A stretch of DNA of 64,000 nt from Nostoc sp. C052 (GCF_013393905.1 NZ_CP040272.1:186001-250000); one strand, 5' to 3'. Counted from the first letter of the stretch, positions 8,601-16,215 are shown. The notes: generated from the letters alone by a model not told the origin. Program-made: numbers and translations.

Positions 8601-8924
8601 TCAATTTTTTAATTGTATGGCAGTGGGATACTTGACAATATTACCTAACTCTTGTAGTTGGTTTATCGCTTCTGCACCTTCCAACTTCATTAATTCGCGA
8701 TCGTCCCACAATTCCATCCAAGTAATTCCGTAATCAGACACTAAAAATCGAATCAGGTGCTTTTCTCTGAGGCTAACCATAAATGAAGCACTCTTCATTT
8801 GGTCGCCGCATGTATAACATGACGCAGTATAACCATGCCGTTCAAGTACAATTGTCAAGGCTTGCAGGCTCATTACCAAGTCTTGAACGAATTCTCGATG
8901 TTGTTGCGCTAATCTTAAAAACAC
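8601..8924 (-). CDS. Conserved cyanobacterial hypothetical protein (possibly DUF1815)
   Basis: A 107-residue soluble protein starting MFLRLAQQHREFVQDLVMSLQ. It contains a CYTCG pair of cysteines (residues 37-40), a stretch SFMVSLREKHLIRFLVSDYGITWMELWDD of mixed beta/alpha character, and no membrane segment or signal peptide. The composition and codon use look like a real gene, and the sequence reminds me of the small cyanobacteria-only family DUF1815, but I cannot confirm that. It stands between the MFS remnant and gluconokinase, transcribed toward MIOX. No function in sugar metabolism can be argued from the sequence; it may simply be a neighbour. Confidence 0.7.
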   Translation of the reverse strand: MFLRLAQQHREFVQDLVMSLQALTIVLERHGYTASCYTCGDQMKSASFMVSLREKHLIRFLVSDYGITWMELWDDRELMKLEGAEAINQLQELGNIVKYPTAIQLKN

Positions 8925-9062
8925 TAGTTTTCTCCTACCACTCTAGTTAATGTGGTTACTTTGATATCTATTTAGACTTACATCTGATGTGATTTAGTTG
9001 CCAAAAGTTCATGTTTTCGTAGATACGTGATTAATCTTAATATTACGGTTGTCACCGATAAG

Positions 9063-9572
9063 CTAAATTTCCAAAGCTGTTCTAATATTTTGGACAATTA
9101 TCTGGGGTGGCTGTGCAACATCAATACATAGAGCGTCTAATGGTTCTTCAAGAGTATAAAACTGGCTGTCGAGCAGTTTTTCACTCATATAATGATTGCT
9201 GCGCTCTTGTAACCGCATTTGAATCAACTCATAAGACCCTTTGAGGTAAACTAGCTTGATGCGATCGCCCTTGGCGTTGGCGGAGCCATCGCTATCCAAT
9301 ACCAAAAATTGCCGATAGCTATCTTTTAAAGCCGAACACGCCAGCACCACATTTTTATTTTCTTGTAGCCAGTGTTTAATAGCTGTTTGCAAATCTTGTA
9401 ACCAAGGCATCCTATCAGCTTCACTCAGAGGAATAGCACACCGCATTTTCTCAACATTCTCTGGCGAGTGGAAAGAATCAGCATCACTAAACTCCCAGTC
9501 TAAGGAGTCTGCTAGCAGTTTTCCGATGGTAGTTTTCCCAGAACCAGATACACCCATTACGATAATAATCAT
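9063..9572 (-). CDS. gntK: Gluconokinase
   Basis: A 169-residue P-loop kinase of the GntK family that phosphorylates D-gluconate to 6-phosphogluconate with ATP. Visible motifs are the Walker A GVSGSGKTT (residues 7-15), the gluconate-binding region FSDADSFHSPENVEKM followed by PLSEADRMPWL, the CSALKDSYR segment, the VYLKGSYELIQMRLQER lid region, and LLDSQFYTLEEP. Length is usual (about 165-180). It is transcribed away from the LacI gene, with a 190-bp shared gap holding a LacI promoter and operator. In this context it would take gluconate made from mannonate by the LarA-like protein and feed the oxidative pentose phosphate pathway; uptake of external gluconate is an alternative source. Confidence 0.93.
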   Translation of the reverse strand: MIIIVMGVSGSGKTTIGKLLADSLDWEFSDADSFHSPENVEKMRCAIPLSEADRMPWLQDLQTAIKHWLQENKNVVLACSALKDSYRQFLVLDSDGSANAKGDRIKLVYLKGSYELIQMRLQERSNHYMSEKLLDSQFYTLEEPLDALCIDVAQPPQIIVQNIRTALEI

Positions 9573-9689
9573 TTTTTTTCTTAATAAAAGTTTAACTAAT
9601 TCGGAATTTGTAGTTGTAATTATGAACAGAGGTAAAATTCAGGACTTGTAAATCCTTTCCATCTAAAATGTGAGTTGTATTAAAATCTC

Positions 9690-9717
9690 TTGACAAATAA
9701 CGATTATTTTCTATAAT
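9690..9717 (+). promoter_or_regulatory. Sigma-70-type promoter of the LacI regulator gene
   Basis: TTGACA (9690-9695) and TATAAT (9712-9717) are both perfect consensus hexamers, separated by 16 bp. The expected transcription start falls around 9724-9727, at the edge of the operator at 9727-9740, which suggests strong basal expression with tight self-repression. Confidence 0.8.
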
Positions 9718-9726
9718 ACATACAAA

Positions 9727-9740
9727 TGCACACGTGTGCA
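9727..9740. promoter_or_regulatory. LacI-type operator at the LacI transcription start
   Basis: TGCACACGTGTGCA, a perfect 14-bp palindrome identical to the core of the distal MIOX site. It begins 9 bp after the TATAAT box and ends 24 bp before the LacI start codon, the position expected for autoregulation. Because gntK is divergent, it may control gntK too. Confidence 0.8.
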
Positions 9741-9764
9741 ATATTTAAAAGCTAAGATAAAATA

Positions 9765-10793
9765 ATGAATAAACGAAGAATTTCCATTGAAGATATTGCC
9801 CGCAGGGCAGGCGTTTCTCATTCTACAGTTTCACGCGCTTTGCGAGATAATGCTCTAATTAGCCCGAAAGTGCGAGAAGAAATTAAGCGACTGGCGCAGG
9901 AGATGAGCTATGTGCCAAATGCTATTGCTCAAAGCTTGCAAAATAAACGTACTAATACCATTGGTGTGGTAGTAACTTCAATTTCAGATCCCTTTTTTGC
10001 AGAGGTAGTAGAGGGAATCGAGAAGATAGCCAGACCAGCAGGATTGAGTGTTTTATTAAGTGCTTCACACCGAGATTTTGATCAGGAAATGGCAGCTATT
10101 GATACTTTTCATCGCCGTAGGGTGGATGGGATCTTAGTAGCCGACTCACGAATTAGTAAGCAGCATATCAAGCAACTCACACAAATTGCTGTGCCAACGG
10201 TTCTGATTAATAGCCAGACGGAAGATCAATCGGAAATATTTCACTCAGTAGAAATAGACGATCGCTTAGGTGCTAAGTTAGCTACAGAGCATCTAATTAG
10301 TTTGGGACATACTGCCATTGGTTATCTGGGTGTAGGCGATCGCAGCAGGTCAAATAAGCAGCGCCTAGAAGGATATCAAATGGCCCTTGCGGAAGCTGGT
10401 ATCCCACAAAATACTGATTGGGTTTCAATTAGTGATGAATATAATATCAGAAGAAGCGATGTTGCCACCGGGCAAAATATGCTTGCTAAACTATTGGTTG
10501 CGGAAGTTACAGGCATCTTTTGTTACAACGATATGGTAGCAGTTGGCGCTTTGTTAGCCTGCCAAGAATTAGGTATTTTAGTACCGCGAAATTTAAGTCT
10601 GGTCGGATTTGATGGTATTGCTTTGGGCAATTACGTTACGCCGGCGCTGACCACAGTTAGTCAGCCAATGTTAGAAATTGGTGGTTATGCCATGCAAATG
10701 TTACTCGATTTAATAGAAGAAAAAACTGTGGAAAACCGTGTTTTATCTCCTTTTCTAGTACAGCGTGGTAGTAGTACTAAATTAATCAAATAA
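9765..10793 (+). CDS. LacI-family transcriptional regulator of the inositol/uronate block
   Basis: A 342-residue LacI/GalR protein. The N-terminal helix-turn-helix reads ISIEDIARRAGVSHSTVSRAL (about residues 6-26), the hinge helix PNAIAQSLQ carries the leucine that enters the operator's central CG step, and the rest is a sugar-binding-protein-like effector domain starting NTIGVVVTSISDPFF and including GYLGVGDRS and SLVGFDGIALGNYVTP. The gene has its own consensus promoter with an identical operator at the start site, and near-identical operators before MIOX, so it very probably represses this block. The inducer may be inositol, glucuronate or gluconate; I cannot tell. FrtR of A. variabilis is also a LacI protein beside frt genes, so orthology to frtR is a live alternative, although no operator copy is seen before the frt genes here. 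Confidence 0.88.
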   Translation: MNKRRISIEDIARRAGVSHSTVSRALRDNALISPKVREEIKRLAQEMSYVPNAIAQSLQNKRTNTIGVVVTSISDPFFAEVVEGIEKIARPAGLSVLLSASHRDFDQEMAAIDTFHRRRVDGILVADSRISKQHIKQLTQIAVPTVLINSQTEDQSEIFHSVEIDDRLGAKLATEHLISLGHTAIGYLGVGDRSRSNKQRLEGYQMALAEAGIPQNTDWVSISDEYNIRRSDVATGQNMLAKLLVAEVTGIFCYNDMVAVGALLACQELGILVPRNLSLVGFDGIALGNYVTPALTTVSQPMLEIGGYAMQMLLDLIEEKTVENRVLSPFLVQRGSSTKLIK

Positions 10794-10878
10794 TTTCATA
10801 CTAATTTGTTGTGAAGACGCAGTTAATTATTAAACGAACAGCCAAGTACGCCAAGAGGGAAAGAGTAGGCTGTTTATC

Positions 10879-10991
10879 AAGAAGGGGAAGGGGGAAAGGT
10901 AAAAACCGTACTGCGTCCCGCTCCGCTAACGCCCGCAAGTGGGGCGACCTGTTCATCCCTTTCCCCTTTCCCCTTTAACCTTTTCCCTTTT
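10879..10991 (+). repeat. 113-bp dispersed repeat, copy A (inverted partner at 19869-19981)
   Basis: This stretch between the LacI and uronate isomerase genes is the reverse complement of 19869-19981 with only two differing bases (GGGGCGACC here, GGCGTGACC there). Its core CCGCTCCGCTAACGCCCGC is GC-rich and flanked by purine-rich (AAGGGGAAGGGGG) and pyrimidine-rich (CCCTTTCCCC) tracts that can pair. No coding potential. The remainder of the gap before uxaC shows no clear promoter. Confidence 0.85.
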
Positions 10992-11045
10992 TTTATCATT
11001 CTTATTTGCACTCAGCAACACTAAAAATTTTAATCGGACAAAAAT

Positions 11046-12473
11046 ATGTTAACCAAAAAACCGAGTTTATCTCCCGATCGCTGTTTTTCTCCAGAACCAC
11101 TTCAAAGACGACTAGCTCATCAATTTTTTGATAGCATATCTGCGTTACCTCTAGTTTGTCCACACGGACACGTAGATCCAGCTTTGTTAGCTAATCCCGC
11201 AGCTCGTTTTGGTTCACCAACGGAATTACTAATTATTCCTGACCACTACCTTTTGCGGATGCTATACAGTCGGGGTGTATCTCTGCAAGCTTTGGGCATA
11301 CCTACTAATGATGGTTCTTCTGTAGAAACCGACCACCGCAAAATTTGGCAATTGTTCGCTGACCATTTTTATCTATTCCAGGCTACTCCCTCTGGGTTGT
11401 GGTTGAAAGAGGAACTAACTAACGTCTTTGGGGTGGATGAACCTTTAAATTCTCGTAACGCAAGATATATCTATGATTGTCTAGAAGGTTTGTTAGCTTT
11501 ACCTGAGTTTTCCCCTCGTGCTTTATTCAAACGCTTTAACATCGAAGTGCTTTGTACTACCGATGCCGCCAGTGATAACCTAGAGAATCAGCGATCGCTC
11601 CACGAAGAAGGTTTTACTCAAATTAGACCAACTTTTCGTCCCGATGCAGTGGTTAATCTGGATGCTCCTGGTTGGCGCGAAAATCTTAGCAAGTTAGAAA
11701 GCACTATCGGTAGAGAAATTAATACTTATGCCAATTTTGTGCAAGCTTTAGAAGAACGTCGAGCTTTCTTTAAAAGAATGGGCGCGACAGCTACCGATCA
11801 AGGTGCAGCTACACCTTATACCACACGCCTTTCTGAGCAAGAAGCTGAAGCTATCTTTGCAAGAGCATTAACCGGCAAGCTGAATCCAGGTGATGTGGAA
11901 AATTTTACCGGTCATATCTTCATGGAAATGGCGCGGATGAGTGTGGAAGATGGCTTGGTAATGCAAATGCATTGCGGTGTGATGCGTAACCATAACCCGG
12001 CTTTATTTGAGAGATTTGGAGCTGATAAAGGTGCTGATATTCCCGTAAAAATAGAATGGACTCAAAATCTGCGTCCGTTGTTATCAGCTTATGGTAATGA
12101 TCCGCGCTTCCATCTAATTATTTTTGGTATGGATGAAAGCGCTTATAGCCGCGAGATGGCTCCGTTAGCTGGTCATTATCCTACTGTATTGCTTGGGCCG
12201 CCTTGGTGGTTTCATGACAGCGTAAATGGTATGGAGCGTTATTTCAATCAGGTAATGGAAACTGCGGGAATTTATAATACTGCCGGATTTAATGATGATA
12301 CACGGGCTTTTGTTTCGATTCCGGCTCGTCATAATGTGTGGCGGCGGGTAGCTTGTAATTGGTTGGCTGGATTGGTTGCGCGGGGATTGGTTGAGGAGGA
12401 GGAAGGGTATGAGATGGCTCGTGCTTTGGCTTATGACCTCGCTAAGGTTGCTTATAAGTTTGAGGGGAATTGA
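11046..12473 (+). CDS. uxaC: Uronate isomerase
   Basis: A 475-residue member of the UxaC (COG1904) branch of the amidohydrolase superfamily, which converts D-glucuronate to D-fructuronate (and galacturonate to tagaturonate). It has the amidohydrolase HxH as PHGHVDP (His40, His42), the conserved DHYLLRMLYSRGV segment, FNIEVLCTTDAASDNL, the MQMHCGVMRNHNP stretch containing a metal/catalytic histidine, and PPWWFHDSVNGM followed by NDDTRAFVSIPARHNVWRR near the C-terminus. Length fits the family (about 470). It follows the LacI gene on the same strand after a gap with an inserted repeat, and precedes the reductase and epimerase-like genes. Its expected substrate is the glucuronate made by MIOX. 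The identification is strong. Confidence 0.93.
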   Translation: MLTKKPSLSPDRCFSPEPLQRRLAHQFFDSISALPLVCPHGHVDPALLANPAARFGSPTELLIIPDHYLLRMLYSRGVSLQALGIPTNDGSSVETDHRKIWQLFADHFYLFQATPSGLWLKEELTNVFGVDEPLNSRNARYIYDCLEGLLALPEFSPRALFKRFNIEVLCTTDAASDNLENQRSLHEEGFTQIRPTFRPDAVVNLDAPGWRENLSKLESTIGREINTYANFVQALEERRAFFKRMGATATDQGAATPYTTRLSEQEAEAIFARALTGKLNPGDVENFTGHIFMEMARMSVEDGLVMQMHCGVMRNHNPALFERFGADKGADIPVKIEWTQNLRPLLSAYGNDPRFHLIIFGMDESAYSREMAPLAGHYPTVLLGPPWWFHDSVNGMERYFNQVMETAGIYNTAGFNDDTRAFVSIPARHNVWRRVACNWLAGLVARGLVEEEEGYEMARALAYDLAKVAYKFEGN

Positions 12474-12477
12474 GGGG

Positions 12478-12580
12478 GAGTTTAAACGCAGAGGGGAGGC
12501 AGCGCGTTGCGGGGGTTCCCCCCGTTGTAGCGACTGCCGTCGCGCGGAGGGAAGCGCAGAGGTACGCAGAGAATTTTACT
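12478..12580. repeat. GC-rich repeat in the uxaC-reductase gap
   Basis: Units such as ACGCAGAGG/GCGCAGAGGTACGCAGAG and a CGGGGGTTCCCCCCG palindrome fill the 120 bp between the two genes. The GC content is clearly above that of the flanking coding DNA, and the sequence is of the dispersed type seen elsewhere in Nostoc genomes. It probably invaded an older operon. Confidence 0.6.
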
Positions 12581-12596
12581 AAGTGGGGGAATCATT

Positions 12597-13424
12597 TTGA
12601 TTTTAAGTAAACTTTTTAGCTTGAAGGAGCGGGTAGCGGTAGTTACGGGTGGTTCTGGTGTGCTTGGTGGGGCTATGGCAAAGGGTTTGGCTCTGGCTGG
12701 AGCGCGAGTTGTAGTTTTGGGTCGTAATGAAGCACGGGCGGGGGCGATGGTGGCTGAGATTACTGCTAATGGTGGAGAAAGTATCGCTGTGGTGGCAGAT
12801 GTTAGCGATCGCTCCCAATTAGAAATGGCTAGGGATGTTATTATACAGCGTTGGGGTGAAATAGACATCTTGGTAAACATGGCTGGTGGTAATATTCCGG
12901 CTGCCACAATTACTGCTGATGCGACTATTTTTGATATGCCACATACAGCCTTTGAGGAAGTAGTTAGCCTCAATTTAGTTGGGACTCTATTACCTTGTCA
13001 GGTTTTCGGTCAAGCAATGGTGGAAAGAAGTCAGCCCTACGGTTGCATTGTGAATATTTCTTCTATGTCTGCCATTCGGGTAATTAGTCGGGTGGTTGGC
13101 TACTCAGCTGCGAAAGCGGGGATAGATAACTTTACTCGCTGGTTAGCTGTAGAACTCGCCCAAAAGTATGGTGATGGAATGCGAGTAAATGCGATCGCAC
13201 CAGGTTTTTTTATTGGCGAACAAAATCGAGATTTACTCCTAAATTCTGATGGTAGTTTAACCGTTCGCGGGCAAAAAATTATTGACCATACCCCCGCCGG
13301 ACGTTTCGGAAAACCAGATGAATTACTCAGCACCTTGATTTGGTTATGTAGTGCTGGTTCTAGTTTTGTTAACGGGGTAGTTGTACCGGTAGATGGTGGA
13401 TTTAGTATCTACAGTGGAGTTTAA
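12597..13424 (+). CDS. Short-chain dehydrogenase, probable D-fructuronate reductase (mannonate oxidoreductase)
   Basis: A 275-residue classical SDR. The cofactor motif TGGSGVLG lies at residues 17-24, NMAGG at 94-98, the catalytic Ser at 155/156, and YSAAK with Tyr169 and Lys173. The C-terminal part reads VNAIAPGFFIGEQNRDLL and ends VVPVDGGFSIYSGV, a pattern I associate with SDR-type fructuronate reductases such as Bacillus YjmF. The reaction would be D-fructuronate plus NAD(P)H to D-mannonate. The gene starts with ATT or a nearby alternative codon as tracked (TTTGATTTTAAG); no ATG is near the SDR motif. It ends 2 bp before the LarA-like start, so the two are co-translated. The substrate is inferred from neighbours; a gluconate 5-dehydrogenase is the main alternative. 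Confidence 0.82.
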   Translation: MILSKLFSLKERVAVVTGGSGVLGGAMAKGLALAGARVVVLGRNEARAGAMVAEITANGGESIAVVADVSDRSQLEMARDVIIQRWGEIDILVNMAGGNIPAATITADATIFDMPHTAFEEVVSLNLVGTLLPCQVFGQAMVERSQPYGCIVNISSMSAIRVISRVVGYSAAKAGIDNFTRWLAVELAQKYGDGMRVNAIAPGFFIGEQNRDLLLNSDGSLTVRGQKIIDHTPAGRFGKPDELLSTLIWLCSAGSSFVNGVVVPVDGGFSIYSGV

Positions 13425-13426
13425 TC

Positions 13427-14695
13427 ATGTATTCACTGGCTGTAAATAAGGGGACACTTTCAGATGAGCAAGTTTCTGGGCTAGTTCATCAAGCTTTGGC
13501 AGATCCTAAGTTAGATGGACAGCGCATCTTGGTGTTAATTCCAGATAGTACCCGCACTGCTCCCATCCCGCAAATGTTTCGATTGCTTTATCAGGAGTTG
13601 AATAAAAGAGTAGCGGCTTTGGATTTTTTAATTGCTCTGGGTACACATAATCCTATGAGTGAAGAACAGATTAATCACTTGGTAGGAGTGACACCAGAGG
13701 AACGAAAGACAACTTTTAGAAAAATTCACATATTTAACCACCTTTGGAATGAGCCAGATACCTTTATTTCTTGTGGAGTAATTTCGGCAGACGAGATAGC
13801 AGAAATTAGTTCTGGAATGCTGCATCAGTCAGTTGATGTGCGGATTAATAAGCTGGTAACAAAATACGATTTGATCGTGATTTGTGGCCCGGTTTTCCCC
13901 CATGAAGTTGTCGGTTTCTCTGGTGGAAATAAATATTTTTTTCCTGGGATTGGTGGTCAAGAAGTAATTAATCTCTCACACTGGTTAGGTGCTTTAATCA
14001 CCTGTTATGAAATTATTGGTACGCTGGGAATAACACCAGTCCGGCGTTTGATTAACCGAGCAGCTAACCTGATTTCTACCCCAAAACTTTGTTTGGCGAT
14101 GGTAGTCGCACCCAAAACAAATCAGTTAGCTGGACTTTATATAGATGAACCAGAATCAGCCTGGGAAGTCGCTTCAAAATTATCAGCTAAACTGCATATT
14201 AAATATGTAGATCGGCCTTTTAAACAAGTGCTTTCAGTCATGCCCCAAATGTATGATGACATTTGGACAGCAGCTAAAGGTATGTACAAGCTAGAGCCAG
14301 TAGTGGCCAATGGAGGGGAGGTAATTATATATGCTCCTCACATTACTGAGTTTAGCTATACACACGGCGAAATCTTATCCGAAATTGGCTATCATGTGCG
14401 GGATTACTTTCTCAAACAGTGGCATAAATTCCAAGACTATCCTGCTGGAGTGTTGGCCCATAGTACTCACTTAAAAGGAATGGGTACTTTTGATCCGATA
14501 AAAGGAGAACAAGCGCGGATTCGTGTTACTTTAGCTACTGGGATTTCTGCTGAACGCTGTGCTGCTCATAACTTAAACTATCGTGACCCGGCGACTATTC
14601 AACCCACAGAATGGGCTAACCGAGAGGATGAAGGTATATTGCTTGTGCCGAAAGCTGGCGAAATACTATACCGTCTCAGTTACGGCAATTTGTGA
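13427..14695 (+). CDS. LarA-superfamily nickel-pincer enzyme, candidate mannonate/gluconate 2-epimerase
   Basis: A 422-residue DUF2088/LarA-like protein. Lactate racemase LarA holds a nickel-pincer nucleotide through a lysine, with histidines around it. Here His159, Lys169 and His185 keep the LarA spacing of 10 and 16 residues (His174, Lys184, His200), within PHEVVGFSGGNKYFFPGIGG, and His105 is in place of LarA His108. The phosphate-binding-like PDSTRTAPIP (residues 39-48) and LGTHNPMSEEQI are typical as well. Characterised members of this superfamily include a D-gluconate 2-epimerase, which interconverts gluconate and mannonate. Between a mannonate-forming reductase (2 bp upstream) and gluconokinase, that is the most sensible activity, but lactate or another 2-hydroxy acid is possible. 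The LarB, LarC and LarE cofactor genes are not in the window. Confidence 0.85.
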   Translation: MYSLAVNKGTLSDEQVSGLVHQALADPKLDGQRILVLIPDSTRTAPIPQMFRLLYQELNKRVAALDFLIALGTHNPMSEEQINHLVGVTPEERKTTFRKIHIFNHLWNEPDTFISCGVISADEIAEISSGMLHQSVDVRINKLVTKYDLIVICGPVFPHEVVGFSGGNKYFFPGIGGQEVINLSHWLGALITCYEIIGTLGITPVRRLINRAANLISTPKLCLAMVVAPKTNQLAGLYIDEPESAWEVASKLSAKLHIKYVDRPFKQVLSVMPQMYDDIWTAAKGMYKLEPVVANGGEVIIYAPHITEFSYTHGEILSEIGYHVRDYFLKQWHKFQDYPAGVLAHSTHLKGMGTFDPIKGEQARIRVTLATGISAERCAAHNLNYRDPATIQPTEWANREDEGILLVPKAGEILYRLSYGNL

Positions 14696-14713
14696 GACAA
14701 CTAAATCATAAAC

Positions 14714-14763
14714 GCGATAAATCGCCGTCTCTACAAGTGTTTTGGTCATTATCTGAACTGTAT
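14714..14763 (+). repeat. Dispersed GCGATAAATCGCCGT repeat, copy 2
   Basis: Nearly identical to 6003-6053, including the trailing TATCTGAACTGTAT. It lies 16 bp after the LarA-like stop codon; its internal palindrome may fold at the 3' end of the operon. Confidence 0.75.
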
Positions 14764-14891
14764 CGAATCATAGACTGCGATATCTACGATGGGCTACGTC
14801 TACGCAATTACAGTTTAAGATTTTACACTTCGCGCTATTCTTGATCTGATGAAACGTCAGCGAATCAGTTTATTGCAGCGAACAAAAAAGC

Positions 14892-15542
14892 ATGGGTGGG
14901 AAATTAATTGTATTTGAAGGGGTGGAAGGCTGTGGCAAAACCAGCCAAATGCAGCTTTGTTCTGAGTGGTTGGAAAGTCTCGGTGTTTCTGTAGTGGTAA
15001 CTCGTGAACCAGGGGGAACAGAGTTAGGTGTACATCTTCGCCGCTTGCTACTAGAAAAGTCAGAAGATAAACCAGTTGCAGAAGTGACAGAACTCTTATT
15101 GTATGCTGCTGACCGATCGCAACATGTTGAACAAGAACTTAAACCAAATCTCGCAGTTGGGAAATATATTTTATGCGATCGCTACACTGACTCTACCATT
15201 GCCTACCAAGGATATGGTCGCGGTCTGAATATCAGTTTAATCAATCAGCTTAATAATATTGCCACTGGTGGTTTAGAAAGCGACTTAACTATTTGGCTAG
15301 ATGTTGATGTCGAAGTCGGACTTTCCCGCAAACTCTCAGACCAAGTAGGACTAGACCGTATTGAACAAGAAACAATCGCTTTTCATCGCCGCGTTCAGCA
15401 AGGATACGCACATTTAGCAGCATCCCATCCCTCACGAATTGTTCGGGTAGATGGCAGCTTGAGTAAAGAAGCTGTACAACAGGTAATTCAAGGAATTTTG
15501 CGCGTACAGCTAGCTGTACTTGGCGATTTAGGACAAAATTGA
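14892..15542 (+). CDS. tmk: Thymidylate kinase
   Basis: A 216-residue dTMP kinase that makes dTDP for DNA synthesis. It shows the P-loop FEGVEGCGKTSQ (about residues 8-19), the DR(X) substrate motif TREPGGTELG, LLYAADRSQHV, and the CDRYTDSTIAYQGYGRG segment with the catalytic arginine region. Length is normal (205-215). It is on the same strand as the preceding block but separated by 196 bp with a repeat, so it is likely a separate unit. Nothing unusual apart from the repeat-rich downstream flank. Confidence 0.96.
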   Translation: MGGKLIVFEGVEGCGKTSQMQLCSEWLESLGVSVVVTREPGGTELGVHLRRLLLEKSEDKPVAEVTELLLYAADRSQHVEQELKPNLAVGKYILCDRYTDSTIAYQGYGRGLNISLINQLNNIATGGLESDLTIWLDVDVEVGLSRKLSDQVGLDRIEQETIAFHRRVQQGYAHLAASHPSRIVRVDGSLSKEAVQQVIQGILRVQLAVLGDLGQN

Positions 15543-15550
15543 AGAAGAAC

Positions 15551-15688
15551 AGGACTTACGCAAACAATAGCCGAAACCCTATTTTCAGGTAGGGGCAATT
15601 CATGTAGACGCGAACGCGAGTGCGTCTCCAAGAGTTGCGGCTTCCCGCAGGGTATTGCCCCTACCGCGTGTACTTTTGCGTAAGTCCT
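15551..15688. mobile_element. Small TIR-bounded element (MITE-like), 138 bp
   Basis: Perfect 14-bp terminal inverted repeats AGGACTTACGCAAA (15551-15564 and complement at 15675-15688) bound a core that holds a second, nested inverted repeat (GGTAGGGGCAAT...ATTGCCCCTACC) and the module CATGTAGACGC...GCGTCTCCAAGAG. The core module also appears in inverted form near 34250-34320. There is no reading frame; target-site duplication is not clear. AGGACTTA(C/T)GCAAA occurs again, as a single end, at about 53031. It looks like a non-autonomous transposable element. Confidence 0.7.
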
Positions 15689-15701
15689 AAAGAATTCAGA
15701 A

Positions 15702-15812
15702 GAACGATCGCAGTTCATGACCATACTAAGATTTGCGATCGCTCTCAGCGCTACTCAACATAGTAGCTGATGAACGATCGCAGTTCATGACCATACTAAG
15801 ATTTGCGATCGC
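15702..15812. repeat. Pair of 41-bp direct repeats spaced by 70 bp
   Basis: 15702-15742 and 15772-15812 are identical: GAACGATCGCAG at the left, CATGACCATACTAAG in the middle, TTGCGATCGC at the right. Each copy is itself bounded by HIP1-like octamers. Two copies with a 29-bp spacer are too few for a CRISPR. The rest of the gap to 15999 is AT-rich and empty. Confidence 0.8.
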
Positions 15813-15999
15813 CACTCATAAGTATTTGCCCGTATATTAATGTATTAAATATTGTAACGTGAAGTATTCTTACTCTAAGATGTTAAATTTATACCCTCTG
15901 GATCAGCCTCTTCAACCCATAGCAGGAGTATCACTTTCCATTCAGCGCCTACGATAAAGAACAAAGAAATAAAATTGCAATATATCTGCCTTTTAAGTT

Positions 16000-16215
16000 A
16001 TGGACTGGAAGTACAGGTGGAAAAATGGCTATCGACCAAGCCGAGATGAAGCGGCAAAAAACCCTCACTTATTAGATGAGAATCAGTTCGAGAACGAGCA
16101 AGACCGAAAGCTGGCGGAAGATTCTGCAAGGAAGCATTTGGGCGTGCCTGCACCAACCTTAGATGAAGATAAGTCAATACTACCTCATGCTGTTTCGCCT
16201 GATGAAAATGTTTGA
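16000..16215 (+). CDS. Small hypothetical protein, acidic and soluble
   Basis: A 71-residue frame beginning MDWKYRWKNGYRPSRDEAAKNP. It has an aromatic/basic N-terminus, a charged middle rich in Glu, Asp, Asn and Lys, no signal peptide and no membrane segment. Composition is that of a real soluble peptide rather than a chance frame, and it lies between tmk and the exported protein on the same strand, but I see no strong ribosome site and recognise no family. It could be a small conserved Nostocales protein. Confidence 0.5.
   Translation: MDWKYRWKNGYRPSRDEAAKNPHLLDENQFENEQDRKLAEDSARKHLGVPAPTLDEDKSILPHAVSPDENV

Noticed and set aside
15702..15812. Two direct repeats considered as a minimal CRISPR
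   Set aside because: Only two copies, 41-bp units with a 29-bp spacer, no leader and no cas genes in the window.
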